Below are positions 43,163-52,786 of a DNA stretch of 64,000 nucleotides, in pieces (the stretch's first letter is position 1; each line of letters begins with the position of its first letter). The stretch is from Macrostomum hystrix (Eukaryota; Platyhelminthes; Macrostomidae). Both the position numbers and the translations under genes were made by a program. The stretch lies in contig CATNEN010000002.1 of assembly GCA_950097015.1 (NCBI GenBank), positions 1,488,001 to 1,552,000 of the forward strand, given 5' to 3'. Below the pieces are notes generated by a model. The model saw only the letters and a list, made by a program, of their open reading frames with translations. It had not been told where the DNA came from and did not search any database.

Positions 43163-43486
43163 CTACAAAGCGTCACTGCCAGGTGCAATTTCAACCGGCA
43201 TCGGCTCCTCGGCCTTCTGACGAACCCCGGCGCAGAAGTCGGACCAGGCCTGGTCTGTAAGATCGTGCGGGCACATGGCCATTGTGCAGCTGTCTAGCTG
43301 GCCGTCCTGGCTGCACTGGCAGGTGTTGCAGCCGTCGGGAGAGAACGAGAAGCCGCCGTGTCCCGACTGCTTGCAGTAGGCAGCCGGGTCAAAGCACGGC
43401 TCCTCGTGTACGCGACCGGCCACCAGCGTCAGGGCGAATGTCGCCAGGAGGAGAACGGCAAGCGATAGACTGCGTATTGGCAGCAT
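43163..43486 (-). CDS. Secreted Cys-rich protein with a pacifastin-like (inhibitor family I19) domain
   Basis: 107 residues from the ATG at 43486. Residues 1-24 form a clear signal peptide (hydrophobic LAVLLLATFALTLVAG). A C-F-D-P-A-A-Y-C segment leads into CNTCQCSQDGQLDSCTMAMC at 53-72, which fits the pacifastin light-chain signature C-N-x-C-x-C-x(2,3)-G-x(3,6)-C-T-x(3)-C. The spacing before it (14 residues between Cys38 and Cys53) is slightly longer than the arthropod norm of 9-12. By analogy with locust inhibitors the reactive bond falls in the C-T-M-A segment, so P1 would be Met, suggesting a chymotrypsin- or elastase-like target. One further Cys at 85 in an acidic tail is unpaired in the standard fold. 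An acceptor (gattacag|g) abuts the ATG, so an upstream untranslated exon or trans-spliced leader is likely. A VWC-like domain is the main alternative. Confidence 0.75.
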   Translation of the reverse strand: MLPIRSLSLAVLLLATFALTLVAGRVHEEPCFDPAAYCKQSGHGGFSFSPDGCNTCQCSQDGQLDSCTMAMCPHDLTDQAWSDFCAGVRQKAEEPMPVEIAPGSDAL

Positions 43487-43539
43487 CCTGTAATCGAGGA
43501 TTAGACCTAGATAGTTTATAGTCTTGAATGTTGATAGAT

Positions 43540-44930
43540 CTAAAGCTAGAGATTGTGTAATGATTTCGATTGTTGATAGATCAAAACCTAGGGATTGTTT
43601 AATGATCAAGATTGTTGATAGATCAAAACCTACGGATTGTTTAATGATCAAGATTGTTGATAGATCTAAACCTAGAAATCGTTTAATGATCAAGATTGTT
43701 GATAGATCTAAACCTAGACATCGTTTAATGATCAAGATTGTTGATAGATCTAAACCTAGACATCGTTTAATGATCAAGATTGTTGATAGATCTAAACCTA
43801 GACATCGTTTAATGATCAAGATTGTTGATAGATCTAAACCTAGACATCGTTTAATGATCAAGATTGTTGATAGATCTAAACCTAGACATCGTTTAATGAT
43901 CAAGATTGTTGATAGATCTAAACCTAGGGATTGTGTAATGGTCTAGATTGATGAGGGATCAAAACCTAGGGATTGTGTAATGGTCTAGATTGATGAGAGA
44001 TCAAAACCTAGGGATTGTGTAATGGTCTAGATTGATGAGAGATCAAAACCTAAAGATTGTGTAATGGTCTAGATTGATGAGAGATCAAAACCTAGGGATT
44101 GTGTAATGGTCTAGATTGATGAGAGATCAAAACCTAGGGATTGTGTAATGGTCTAGATTGATGAGGGATCAAAACCTAGGGATTGTGTAATGGTCTAGAT
44201 TGATGAGAGATCAAAACCTAGGGATTGTGTAATGGTCTAGATTGATGAGAGATCAAAACCTAGGGATTGTGCAATGGTCTAGATTGATGAGAGATCAAAA
44301 CCTAGGGATTGTGTAATGGTCTAGATTGATGAGAGATCAAAACCTAGGGATTGTGTAATGGTCTAGATTGATGAGAGATCAAAACCTAGGGATTGTGTAA
44401 TGGTCTAGATTGATGAGAGATCAAAACCTAGGGATTGTGTAATGGTCTAGATTGATGAGAGATCAAAACCTAGGGATTGTGTAATGGTCTAGATTGATGA
44501 GAGATCAAAACCTAGGGATTGTGTAATGGTCTAGATTGATGAGAGATCAAAACCTAGGGATTGTGTAATGGTCTAGATTGATGAGAGATCAAAACCTAGG
44601 GATTGTGTAATGGTCTAGATTGATGAGACATCAAAACCTAGGGATTGTGTAATGGTCTAGATTGATGAGAGATCAAAACCTAGGGATTGTGTAATGGTCT
44701 AGATTGATGAGAGATCAAAACCTAGGGATTGTGTAATGGTCTAGATTGATGAGAGATCAAAACCTAGGGATTGTGTAATGGTCTAGATTGATGAGAGATC
44801 AAAACCTAGGGATTGTGTAATGGTCTAGATTGATGAGAGATCAAAACCTAGAGATTGTGTAATGATCTAGATTGATGAGAGATCAAAACCTAGGGATTGT
44901 GTAATGGTCTAGATTGTTGATAGATAAATA
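43540..44930. repeat. 42-bp minisatellite upstream of the pacifastin-like gene
   Basis: About 33 copies in two subfamilies. The left block (to about 43925) uses gattgttgatagatctaaac plus ctagacatcgtttaatgatc; the right block uses gattgatgagagatcaaaac plus ctagggattgtgtaatggtc. It lies in the probable 5' intron of the minus-strand gene. The two subfamilies meet sharply and differ by many fixed changes. Confidence 0.97.
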
Positions 44931-45550
44931 ATTGATTCAGTTTATGATTTAGATGGTTTATAACAGAAAGATAATATATCTTTCTATTAGTATAGACAAA
45001 TCCCTTTTTAAACAAATTGTGACCTTGATAATTTATGACCCTGATAATCTTGAATATAATCTAGATTGATTCCGAACTAAACTTTATGACTACTAACCAT
45101 TTGGTAATGATCTTTACAAATGCAATTGAAATTTTAGCTTCCCAGCTATCCTTACCTTAGAAGATTGAGTTGGCTTGTTGTTAAAAATGAGTCGAGTAAC
45201 TTCAATAAAATATGCGTTACAGGCACAGGCTGTACAAATGTTTTAGGCCCAATAAATTTATAGACAAATCCCAGATAAGAATGCTCCAAACAGCTCGAAT
45301 GATAAGAAATTTTTGCAGCCAAATATTGTAATACTAAGGAGACAATCACAGATTTGAAAGCGCACACTCATATATGAAAATATTATCTCTACTACAGCAG
45401 ATGTTATTCTCAATTCCGCAAAATATTACACACAATTCAGATAAGGCACTGCCATATCGCTAATGTTCTTTTCGTGCAATTTATCAGTGTTTACCAGAGC
45501 TTAGCTTTGACAAAACAATAGACAATAGCCCAAATACCTTAAAATTATTA
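44931..45550. other. AT-rich unique sequence
   Basis: No gene recognised. It may hold the promoter or first exon of the minus-strand pacifastin-like gene, but no clear promoter motif is visible. Confidence 0.35.
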
Positions 45551-45711
45551 CCCCAGCAGATACAGTAAACAATTTACCAGCTGGATGAACTGAAGCAACG
45601 CAGAGTTAAGTGTCTTGCCAAAGGACACAGATTGTTCCAGTGGAGTCGGGAATCGAACCCGCGACCATTAATTAACTGAGTCCGACGCCTAACCACTAGG
45701 CTGAAACCCAT
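45551..45711 (-). repeat. tRNA-derived SINE family 1 copy
   Basis: Minus-strand copy with A-box-like TAGTGGTTAGG and B-box GGTTCGATTCC, plus the body motif cagctggatgaactgaagca. More diverged than the copy at 25524. Confidence 0.7.
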
Positions 45712-45719
45712 TATAGTAG

Positions 45720-46060
45720 ATTCTAGCATCTCTCCTTGCTGCGATTCTAGCAGCTTTCCTTGCTGCGATTCTAGCAGCTTTCCTTGCTGCGATTCTAGCA
45801 GCTTTCCTTGCTGCGATTCTAGCAGCTTTCCTTGCTGCGATTCTAACAGTTTTCTTTGCTGCGATTCTAGCATCTCTCCTTGCTACGATTCTGGCAGCTT
45901 GCCTTGCTGCGATTATAGCATCTCTCCTTGCTGCGATTCTAGCATCTCTCCTTGCTGCGATTCTAGCATCTCTCCTTGCTGCGATTCTAGCAGTTTTCCT
46001 TGCGGCGATTCTAGCATCTCTCCTTGCTGCGATTCTGGCAGCTTGCCTTGCTGCGGTTCT
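45720..46060. repeat. 24-bp minisatellite
   Basis: About 14 copies of ctagcagctttccttgctgc plus gatt with catctct and ggcagctt variants. It begins right at the head of the SINE and ends 35 bases before the LTR element. Confidence 0.93.
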
Positions 46061-46094
46061 GTGGATATACGGAAATTTCATCCTTTCATTTTAG

Positions 46095-46099
46095 CAGAT
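46095..46099. other. Target-site duplication of the LTR element, left
   Basis: CAGAT directly outside the LTR; the same five bases flank the other end at 48316-48320. Confidence 0.85.
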
Positions 46100-46284
46100 T
46101 GTAATAACTAAGGCCGAGGCTATTTTTAGTGAGCAGACAAAACTCTCAATCTTTACTGCCACGCTGAGCGCGCGTCCATATATTATTTGCTAGAACTGGG
46201 GTGGCGACACCCACCCCGCTCCGCTACCAATCAAACGACCCAGGTGTACACCTGGGCCTGGCTCACGTGCGTACGCACACTACA
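46100..46284 (-). repeat. 3' LTR, 185 bp
   Basis: Starts TG and ends CA on the minus strand, next to the polypurine tract. The outer 45 bases (46240-46284) are identical to 48271-48315. Confidence 0.88.
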
Positions 46285-46501
46285 TCTCTCCCCCTTCGAA
46301 CAGAAACTGTGGGGAGACAAAAAAGAACGAATTCGAGAAGCAAGATGTCGAAAAGAACGAAAAAGAACTCGACCGAAAAAAATATGCAGCTATTGGAGGA
46401 AATAAAACACTCGCATTGATAGTCGCATCGGACTTGCAAAGAAAAGCGTGCTTGTGATTGTTAATCTCAGTAGAAAAGTCAGTTCGTTTTCAGTCCTTGG
46501 T

Positions 46502-48270
46502 TTAGTCCTTGTAGATCTTCACGCCACCCCGTGCAGCGCGGGGGTGCGGGCGCAGCGCCACCGGGGATTCGGCCGGGTTCCGCGCCGCCTCGCCTGGAGT
46601 TTCTGGCGCGGCAGCCTGCGGCCTGGCACCAGCGTCGTCTGATTCTGGGGTGACGACCTTGACCGCCGTGCAATGCCGCCAGCAGGCCGCGCCGTCACGA
46701 CGCAGCATCAGCGAGTTGCCGGCCACCCGCTGGACTGTCCAGGCGCCGCTCTCGAATGGCGTTTGCGTCTTGCTGGCACCGACTCGCCGTCGCAGCACCG
46801 AATCGCCGACCTGGATTTCGTGCCGCCGTGGCCGCCTCCTGGCGTCCGCTCGCTGCTTCATCGCGGCCTTGGCGCTCGCATCCATCTCTCGCAGCCGCTG
46901 CTCGTTGATGCGGACGCGCTGGGATGGCCGGGCGGCGGGGATGACATCATTTGGTCGCCGGCCCATCAGCAGCTCGGCTGGCGCGCGGCCCGTGGCTGTG
47001 TGCGGCGTGTTCCTGTAGGCCAGCAGCCACTCGTCCAGAGCAGCCCTCCAGTCGCGCCGCTCCTCGATTGCCGCCCGCACGACCTTGTTGATTGAGCGGT
47101 TCAGCCGCTCTGTCATGCCGTTGGCGGCTGGGTAGTAAGGCGTGATGAGGCGGTGCTTGATGCCGTAGCTTTCTAGGAAACGGCCAAACTCCTTGGATGA
47201 AAATGGCGGCCCGTTGTCAGTAACGAGCTCCTGCGGGATGCCAAATCGCGCGAACATTTCTCGCAGGCGCGGGACCAGTGCCTCGGCCGTCGTTGTCTGC
47301 ATGAGCTGCACCTCTGGGAATCTCGAGTATCTGTCCACGCACACCAGCAGCATGTTGTTGTTGATCGGGCCTACAAAGTCAGCCCCAATCGACAACCAGG
47401 CGCCCTTAGGGATAGGCGTCGGCTGTAGAGGCGTAGCCCGGACGGCTGGCGTGTGAGACGTGATGGCACAGCTGCGGCACCGACTGACGAACTCCTCCGC
47501 TTGTGTTGCCATTCTCGGCCACCAGACCTTGCTGCTGAGCCTTGCGGTCGTCTTCTGCGAGCACTGGTGTCCTTGGTGCGCCAGCTCGAGCATCTGCTGC
47601 CGTAGAGCTGCTGGCACGACAATCCGCTGATGCCGAAGAAGAACTCCGTCTACCGCCGACAGCTCCTCTCGCAGCGCGTGGAGTGACCGCATCTCAGCGC
47701 TAGAGCGGTCCCATTGGCCGCCTTGCATCGCTGCTATCGCTGCCCGGATAACTGGGTCGCTGGCTGAGCTCTTGCGGATGTCTTCGAGCGTGAGCGCCTT
47801 CGGGACAGCCGCCTGCGCTACCTCGTTTATGTAGGCCTCTCTCAGCTGCTCGCTGGTCCTACGTCCTTCAGCGCTTAGAGGCTGCCTGCTGAGTATGTCT
47901 GCAGCATTGGATGCTCCTGGCTGGTATTCGACCTTGAATACCAGGTGCTGGATACGCAGCGCCATACGCTCGACTCGTGGAGGCGGCCGTGACCCTGGCG
48001 CATACATGGCTGTCAGCGGCTTGTGGTCGGAGATCACCGTGAATTCGGGCGATCCATACAAGTAGTACTCAAACTTCAGGCAGCCGAACTTCACGGCGAG
48101 CGCCTCTTTTTCGGTCTGCGAATATCGCCGCTCTACGTCGGAGAGGGTCCGGCTCGCGTATGCGACTGGCCGCGAACTGCCGTCGTGCTGTACTTGCGCC
48201 AGGATTGCGCCGAGTCCGGTTGGTCCCGCGTCCACAATCAGCTGTGTCCGTAGCCGCTTGTCCAGGCTGT
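46502..48270 (-). pseudogene. Ty3-type pol fragment: RNase H and integrase
   Basis: One open frame of about 580 codons with no methionine start; it is cut off at its N-terminus by the deletion junction. RNase H motifs: VDAGPTGLGAILAQ, TEKEALAVKFG and SDHKPLTAMY. Integrase: an H/H...C/C zinc region (HQGHQCSQKT, CRSC), then the D-D-E core in GADFVGP, VTDNGPPFSS and NGMTERLNRS. The frame is undamaged despite the missing 5' half, so the copy is recent, but it cannot be autonomous because reverse transcriptase and gag are absent. Confidence 0.92.
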
Positions 48271-48320
48271 CCAGGTGTACACCTGGGCCTGGCTCACGTG
48301 CGTACGCACACTACACAGAT

Positions 48321-48544
48321 CAATTCTAAAAATGCAGATAAAATAAAGTGTAGTAACGAAAAAGGACGTGTATAAGCTCATGTTACAAGCTCATGAAAAA
48401 AAAAGTTTTTACAAAAATTGTGAACTACTTGTTAATGATGCACTTTTTGGTGATGCAAAAATATATTTGTAAAAAATCGCAGCAAATTTTATAACAAATA
48501 ATAAGAATCAGAGAAATTTTCTCTCAAAGAATTACAGATGTGGC
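48321..48544. other. AT-rich unique sequence
   Basis: Flank between the LTR element and the next array; no features seen. Confidence 0.4.
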
Positions 48545-48780
48545 TCCCGCTGCGATTCCAGGTATACAATCGTTCGTGCTGCGATTCCAGCGTTGCTATG
48601 GTTCCTGCTGCGATTCCAGCTACACTATGGCTCCCGCTGCGATTCCAGGTATACAATCGTTCGTGCTGCGATTCCAGCGTTGCTATGGTTCCTGCTGCGA
48701 TTCCAGCTACACTATGGCTCCCGCTGCGATTCCAGGTATACAATCGTTCGTGCTGCGATTACAGCTACACTATGGTTCCT
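48545..48780. repeat. 87-bp higher-order minisatellite with a gctgcgattcca core
   Basis: Three near-identical 87-base units (ggtatacaatcg at 48561, 48648 and 48735), each made of about three sub-units sharing gctgcgattcca. The stretch 48781-49014 is AT-rich and probably contains the S49 gene 3' end; TTTATT (minus AATAAA) lies at 48837-48842. Confidence 0.9.
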
Positions 48781-49014
48781 GCTGCAAATCTTATCTATTC
48801 CATAGGTATTATAAATAGTCATAAATTTTATAATTTTTATTCTGGTTTAGAACTTATTTGAAGTAAATGAGACTTGATTCTAAGACTATCGAATGGAAAA
48901 AAAGACAATTACAGATAAACAAAGGGAGCATTGGTAGAGACTATTTTCAAAGCAAGAAATTTGTAAAGCCAGCAAACAAATTCAGTGATTATTCATAACT
49001 CATGGTTTAATGGG

Positions 49015-51232
49015 TCACATTAAAGGAGGACCACCTCCTCGAATGCCATCGTGACTGCCGCCAATAAGTTCTTTTACCGCGGCAGCAGCAGCAGCAGCCT
49101 CCGCGTTGGTGGCAGACGTGGGCAGTCCGCCGCCGATACCACCGAGTACTCCGTTGCTAAGCAACGCAGCAACAGCCGAAACGCCGCCAAAGCTGAAAGT
49201 GTCCCAAGGCCGCGGCCCGACCTCCACAAGGCGAGCATTCGAGCCGAATTTCTCTGCTACGACATCTTCTAAGTCGCCAAAGCCGTCGATAAGGCCCAGC
49301 TGCTTGGCTTTGTCAGCCAGCCAGATGTCGCCTTCGAATAGGTCGGACTCTGGCGCGCCTTTGAGTCTGTCGCCGCGTGCCGACTTCACTACCTTCAAAA
49401 ACGGGACACACAGAAGGGATCAATGTGGTTCAGAGGGATAAATGGATACTGAGGCGGTGCCTTTGATCTAGGTACGGAGTCGGTGCTTTAAATCTTAGGT
49501 GTCTAGGTGGTGCCTTTGATCTTAGGTGCCTAGGCGGTGCCTTTGATCTTAGGTGCCTAGGCGGTGCCTTTGATCTTAGGTGCAAAGGCGGTGCCTTTGA
49601 TCTAGGTACGGAGTCGGTGCCTTTGATCTTAGGTGCCTAGGCGGTGCCCTTGATCCTAAGTGCCTAGGCGGTGCCTTTGATCTTAGGTGCAAAGGCGGTG
49701 CCTTTGATCTTAGGTACCTAGGCGGTGCCTTTGATCTTAGGTGCAAAGGCGGTGCCTTTGATCTTAAGTGCCTAGGCGGTGCCTTTGATCCTAGCCCTTT
49801 GGCGCTGCCTTTGATCTAAAGTGCCTAGGCGGTGCCGTTGATCTTAGGTGCCTAGGTGCTGCCGTTGATCTTAGGTGCCTAGGCGCTGCCATCGATCTTA
49901 TTGTACCTATGCGGTGCCTTCGATCCTGGGCCTTTATCTTAGGAGCCTGTGCTTACGATCCTAGGTGTACCCGTTGGCACGTAAACACCGAGGCAGGCGC
50001 AAGAAACTCACATCGATGAAGCCGGCGTGAATGCCGTCCAGCATGTAGCGAGTGAACTTTGCGGAGTCCGGGGTAATGGGCTCCAAGTTGGTGCCGATGG
50101 CTTTGCGTTTTCCGGCCCGGTTGACTGTCAGTGCCAGACTGGCGCGCTCTTTCAGCGCCGTTTGCAGGTCCAAGTGGACACCGAGAGCGCCGATTGAGCC
50201 GATGAGGCTGTGCCTGTTGGCATAGATTTCATTGGCGCTGCAGGCCAGGTAGTAACCACCGGAGGCCGCTAGATCTTCAACAAAAGCCAGCACGGGAATA
50301 TTGCCGCGCTTGGCTGATAGGCGCAGAATCTCATTGCGAATCAGGTCGCATTGCACCTGCAAGAGATTGAGGCAGCTGAATTGGACTGAGGCATGTGGGG
50401 ATGCCTTTGACCTGTGTACAATGGCGGTGTCTTTTAAATTGCGTGCCGATGCGGTGCCTCTGATGATGGTAGGGAGGCGGTGCCTCTAGCTGATGATGGT
50501 AGGAAGGCGGTGCCTTTGATGATGGTAGGGAGGCGGTGCCTTTGATGACGGTAGGGAGGCGGTGCCTTTGATGATGGTAGGGAGGCGGTGCCTTTGATGA
50601 TGGTAAGGAGGCAGTGCCTCTGATGATGGTAGGGAGGCGGTGCCTCTGATGATGGTAGGGAGGTGGTGCCTTTGATGATGGTAGGAAGGCGGTGCCTTTT
50701 TAAGTTCGTTGGAAAGCGGTGCCGTTAAATTTGGTAGAGAGGCTGTGCCTTAAACTGGGTACGGAGGTGGTATCTATAAACTGCAGGTACAGAGGCGGTC
50801 CTTTTGAACTGGCTAAGGAGGCGGCATCTCTTAAACTGTCATGAGAGACTGTGCGGCCAGGCGTGTTTTTTGACAATGCCCCCCTTTTCAGGCCACTTGT
50901 GGTCGGTGGACATCGTACTTATTATTGTATTGTATTGTAAAGAGGCGGTATTTTTAACTGGATACGGAGGCGGCGCCTTTGATCTTGGCACTCAGATATG
51001 AGCACAACTACAGCGCGACAGTGCTCACAGGCCAGCCGCCGGGGCTGTTGATCCGCAGAGCCAGTGCCGCCATTCGGCGCTGCTTGAAGGCCCTCTCAAG
51101 CAGCGGCTTCACGCTGTGAAAATTGATCACCCCCGGCTGGTAGCGACGGCCACTAGGGGGAGAAATTTGGCCGAACAGCTTAATGACTGGCACGACTGGG
51201 GCCTGCGATAGTCTGTCACGAAGGCGCTGCAT
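49015..51232 (-). CDS. S49-family (SppA/SohB-type) serine peptidase, three exons, 308 aa
   Basis: Exons 51232-51029, 50356-50012 and 49392-49015 join in phase 0. The start ATG lies in caaATGc and gives MQRLRDRLSQ. Diagnostic S49 features run in order: VIKLFGQI strand, ALALRINSPGG (residues 56-66), FVEDLAASGGYYLAC with nucleophile Ser100, NRHSLIGSIGALGVH, and GKRKAIG with probable general base Lys153. The 53-residue Ser-Lys distance agrees with bacterial SppA. The C-terminal part WLADKAKQLGLIDGFGDLED matches the family's conserved G-L-(I/V)-D region. No transmembrane anchor is evident; the Arg-rich N-terminus could be a mitochondrial targeting sequence. The last 60 residues are Gly/Ala-rich. 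The family degrades signal peptides in bacteria and plastids. It is patchy in animals, so the lineage may have acquired it horizontally, but the two introns show it is established in a nuclear genome and is not a contaminant. Confidence 0.88.
49440..49960. repeat. 27-bp minisatellite, S49 intron 2
   Basis: About 19 copies of ggtgcctttgatcttaggtg plus cctaggc. It fills most of the intron between exons 49392 and 50012. Confidence 0.93.
50395..51000. repeat. 26-bp minisatellite, S49 intron 1
   Basis: Core array at 50450-50710 of ggcggtgcctttgatgatgg plus taggga, with decayed units to both sides. The ggcggtgcctttgat half is the same as in intron 2 of this gene. Confidence 0.88.
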
Positions 51233-51365
51233 TTGTTTTGCGGTCTGTGATGTCTCTTATCTGTTATCATCCAGCAAGTTCATCAGCTGCAATGATGGCG
51301 CACAAATCTCTACTCATATTTATCCCATCTCCCAATTTTGGTTAACAGCTTTAGACTTATTATCG

Positions 51366-51610
51366 AGAGGTCAGGGGTGAGTGGCAGAGCTGTTAACGCG
51401 TTTGCCTCTCGGACCAATATCCCTGAGCTCGATTCCGCGGCGAGGCCACATTTATTTGGGGCGCAGCCACGGACAGAATGCTGGGGCTTGTCGTGCAACT
51501 TACACCCTTGAGGGCACAACGGCTCCAACCTCCAAGGCACAGTGAGACTGTACACTGCCTGGCGATGACAAAGTCAGGGCAAATGTACACACCTGTCTGC
51601 AGCCCTCCTG
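51366..51610 (+). repeat. SINE family 2, copy B
   Basis: tRNA-like head (gtgagtggcagagctgttaa and B-box-like GAGCTCGATTCC), then a body with gcgaggccacatttatttgg, gggcttgtcgtgcaac and an interrupted atta/ttatt-rich 3' end. Homologous to 7000-7136. It lies upstream of the S49 gene, close to its likely promoter. Confidence 0.65.
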
Positions 51611-52155
51611 CAATTATTATTGTTATTTATCTAGATGTCGGGAGTTCGAACCCCATACTATGGTAATCAATTTGAGTACTTGAGCAGAACACATAACTCC
51701 CAGGTGTTTCAGTTCGCAAATCTGTTTAGTCATGCACCAGAATTAACTAAGATAGATATTTGTATCGGTGTTACGGCATCCCCCCAGATGTCCACGGACT
51801 GAACATGTGTACAATTTTGCTTGACATCACTTCTACCAATTTAAACGTCAAAGCAATTAAAACGAATATCTTTAGATGTTTATCGATTGTGGAAAACATC
51901 AGTAACTCATACAGTTAATTAATTCTAAGCTAAATTTATTAGGTACTAGAACAACTCATACAATCAATTTATAGTGCTCGCAAATATACAAAGAAAATGT
52001 TTACAGCTCAAAGTTAAGCCATTTTACAACAATCAAGACGAAAGACAAAAACATTATAATGTCGAAGCGTGTGAACAAGCACTAATAAACAAATTAATAT
52101 ATTTGAAATTGCACAAAACGTATTCAGAACTTAAAAGAAACTAGAACAGTTTATA
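51611..52155. other. AT-rich intergenic sequence
   Basis: About 550 bases between the S49 and BORCS6 genes, AT-rich, with no recognised gene. A palindromic B-box-like gagttcgaacccc lies at 51643-51656, possibly another decayed SINE. Confidence 0.4.
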
Positions 52156-52159
52156 TCCG

Positions 52160-52760
52160 ACCTGAAGGATCTGGGATCATGGCTGTCACACCTGAAGGAT
52201 CTGGGATCATGACTGTCACACCTGAAGGATCTGGGATCATGGCTGTCACACCTGAAGGATCTGGGATCATGGCTGTCACACCTGAAGGATCTGGGATCAT
52301 GGCTGTCACACCTGAAGGATCTGGGATCATGGCTGTCACACCTGAAGGATCTGGGATCATGGCTGTCACACCTGAAGGATCTGGGATCATGGCTGTTACA
52401 CCTGAAGGATCTGGGATCATGGCTGCCATATTTGAAGGACCTGGGATCATGGCTGCCACACCTGAAGGATCTGGGAACATGGCTGCCACGCCTGAAGGAT
52501 CTGGGATTATGACTGTCACACCTGAAGGATCTGGGATCAGGACTGTCACACCTGAAGGATCTGGGAACATGGCTGCCACGCCTGAAGGATCTGGGATTAT
52601 GACTGTCACACCTGAAGGATCTGGGATCAGGACTGTCACACCTGAAGGATCTGGGGTTATGACTGTCACACCTGAAGGATCTGGGATTATGATTGTTACA
52701 CCTGAATGATCTGGGATCATGGCTGCCACACCTGAAGGATCTGGGATCATGGCTGTTACA
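52160..52760. repeat. 30-bp minisatellite immediately 3' of BORCS6
   Basis: Twenty copies of a 30-base unit (cacacctgaaggatctggga plus tcatggctgt). It ends 26 bases from the BORCS6 stop codon, so at least part should be in the 3' UTR. The period of 30 makes both strands open as 10-residue repeats. Confidence 0.95.
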
Positions 52761-52786
52761 CCCGAACTCAGTTTAAAACAAGACTA

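Larger units (their letters stand above)
46100..48315 (-). mobile_element. Ty3-type LTR retrotransposon with large internal deletion
   Basis: Minus orientation. The 3' LTR is 46284-46100 (185 bp, TGTAGTGT...TTATTACA). It is preceded by a polypurine tract (gaagggggagaga, + 46285-46297). The first 45 bases of the same LTR recur exactly at 48315-48271, then jump directly into RNase H coding sequence. Gag, protease, reverse transcriptase, the rest of the 5' LTR and the primer site are missing. Five-base duplications CAGAT at 46095-46099 and 48316-48320 show that both outer borders are authentic. Confidence 0.92.

Noticed and set aside
46502..48253. Several + strand ORFs in the LTR element
   Set aside because: Shadows of the GC-rich pol frame on minus.
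46100..48315. Functional retrovirus-like element
   Set aside because: Reverse transcriptase, gag and most of the 5' LTR are absent and no envelope is seen; it is a defective Ty3-type remnant.
49152..49164. Second X-box-like palindrome GTTGCTAAGCAAC
   Set aside because: Lies inside S49 coding sequence, so more likely coincidental; it also lowers confidence in the scramblase site.
52151..52750. Apparent Pro/Gly/Ser repeat protein beside BORCS6
   Set aside because: 30-bp minisatellite in the 3' flank, with no independent start or signal peptide.
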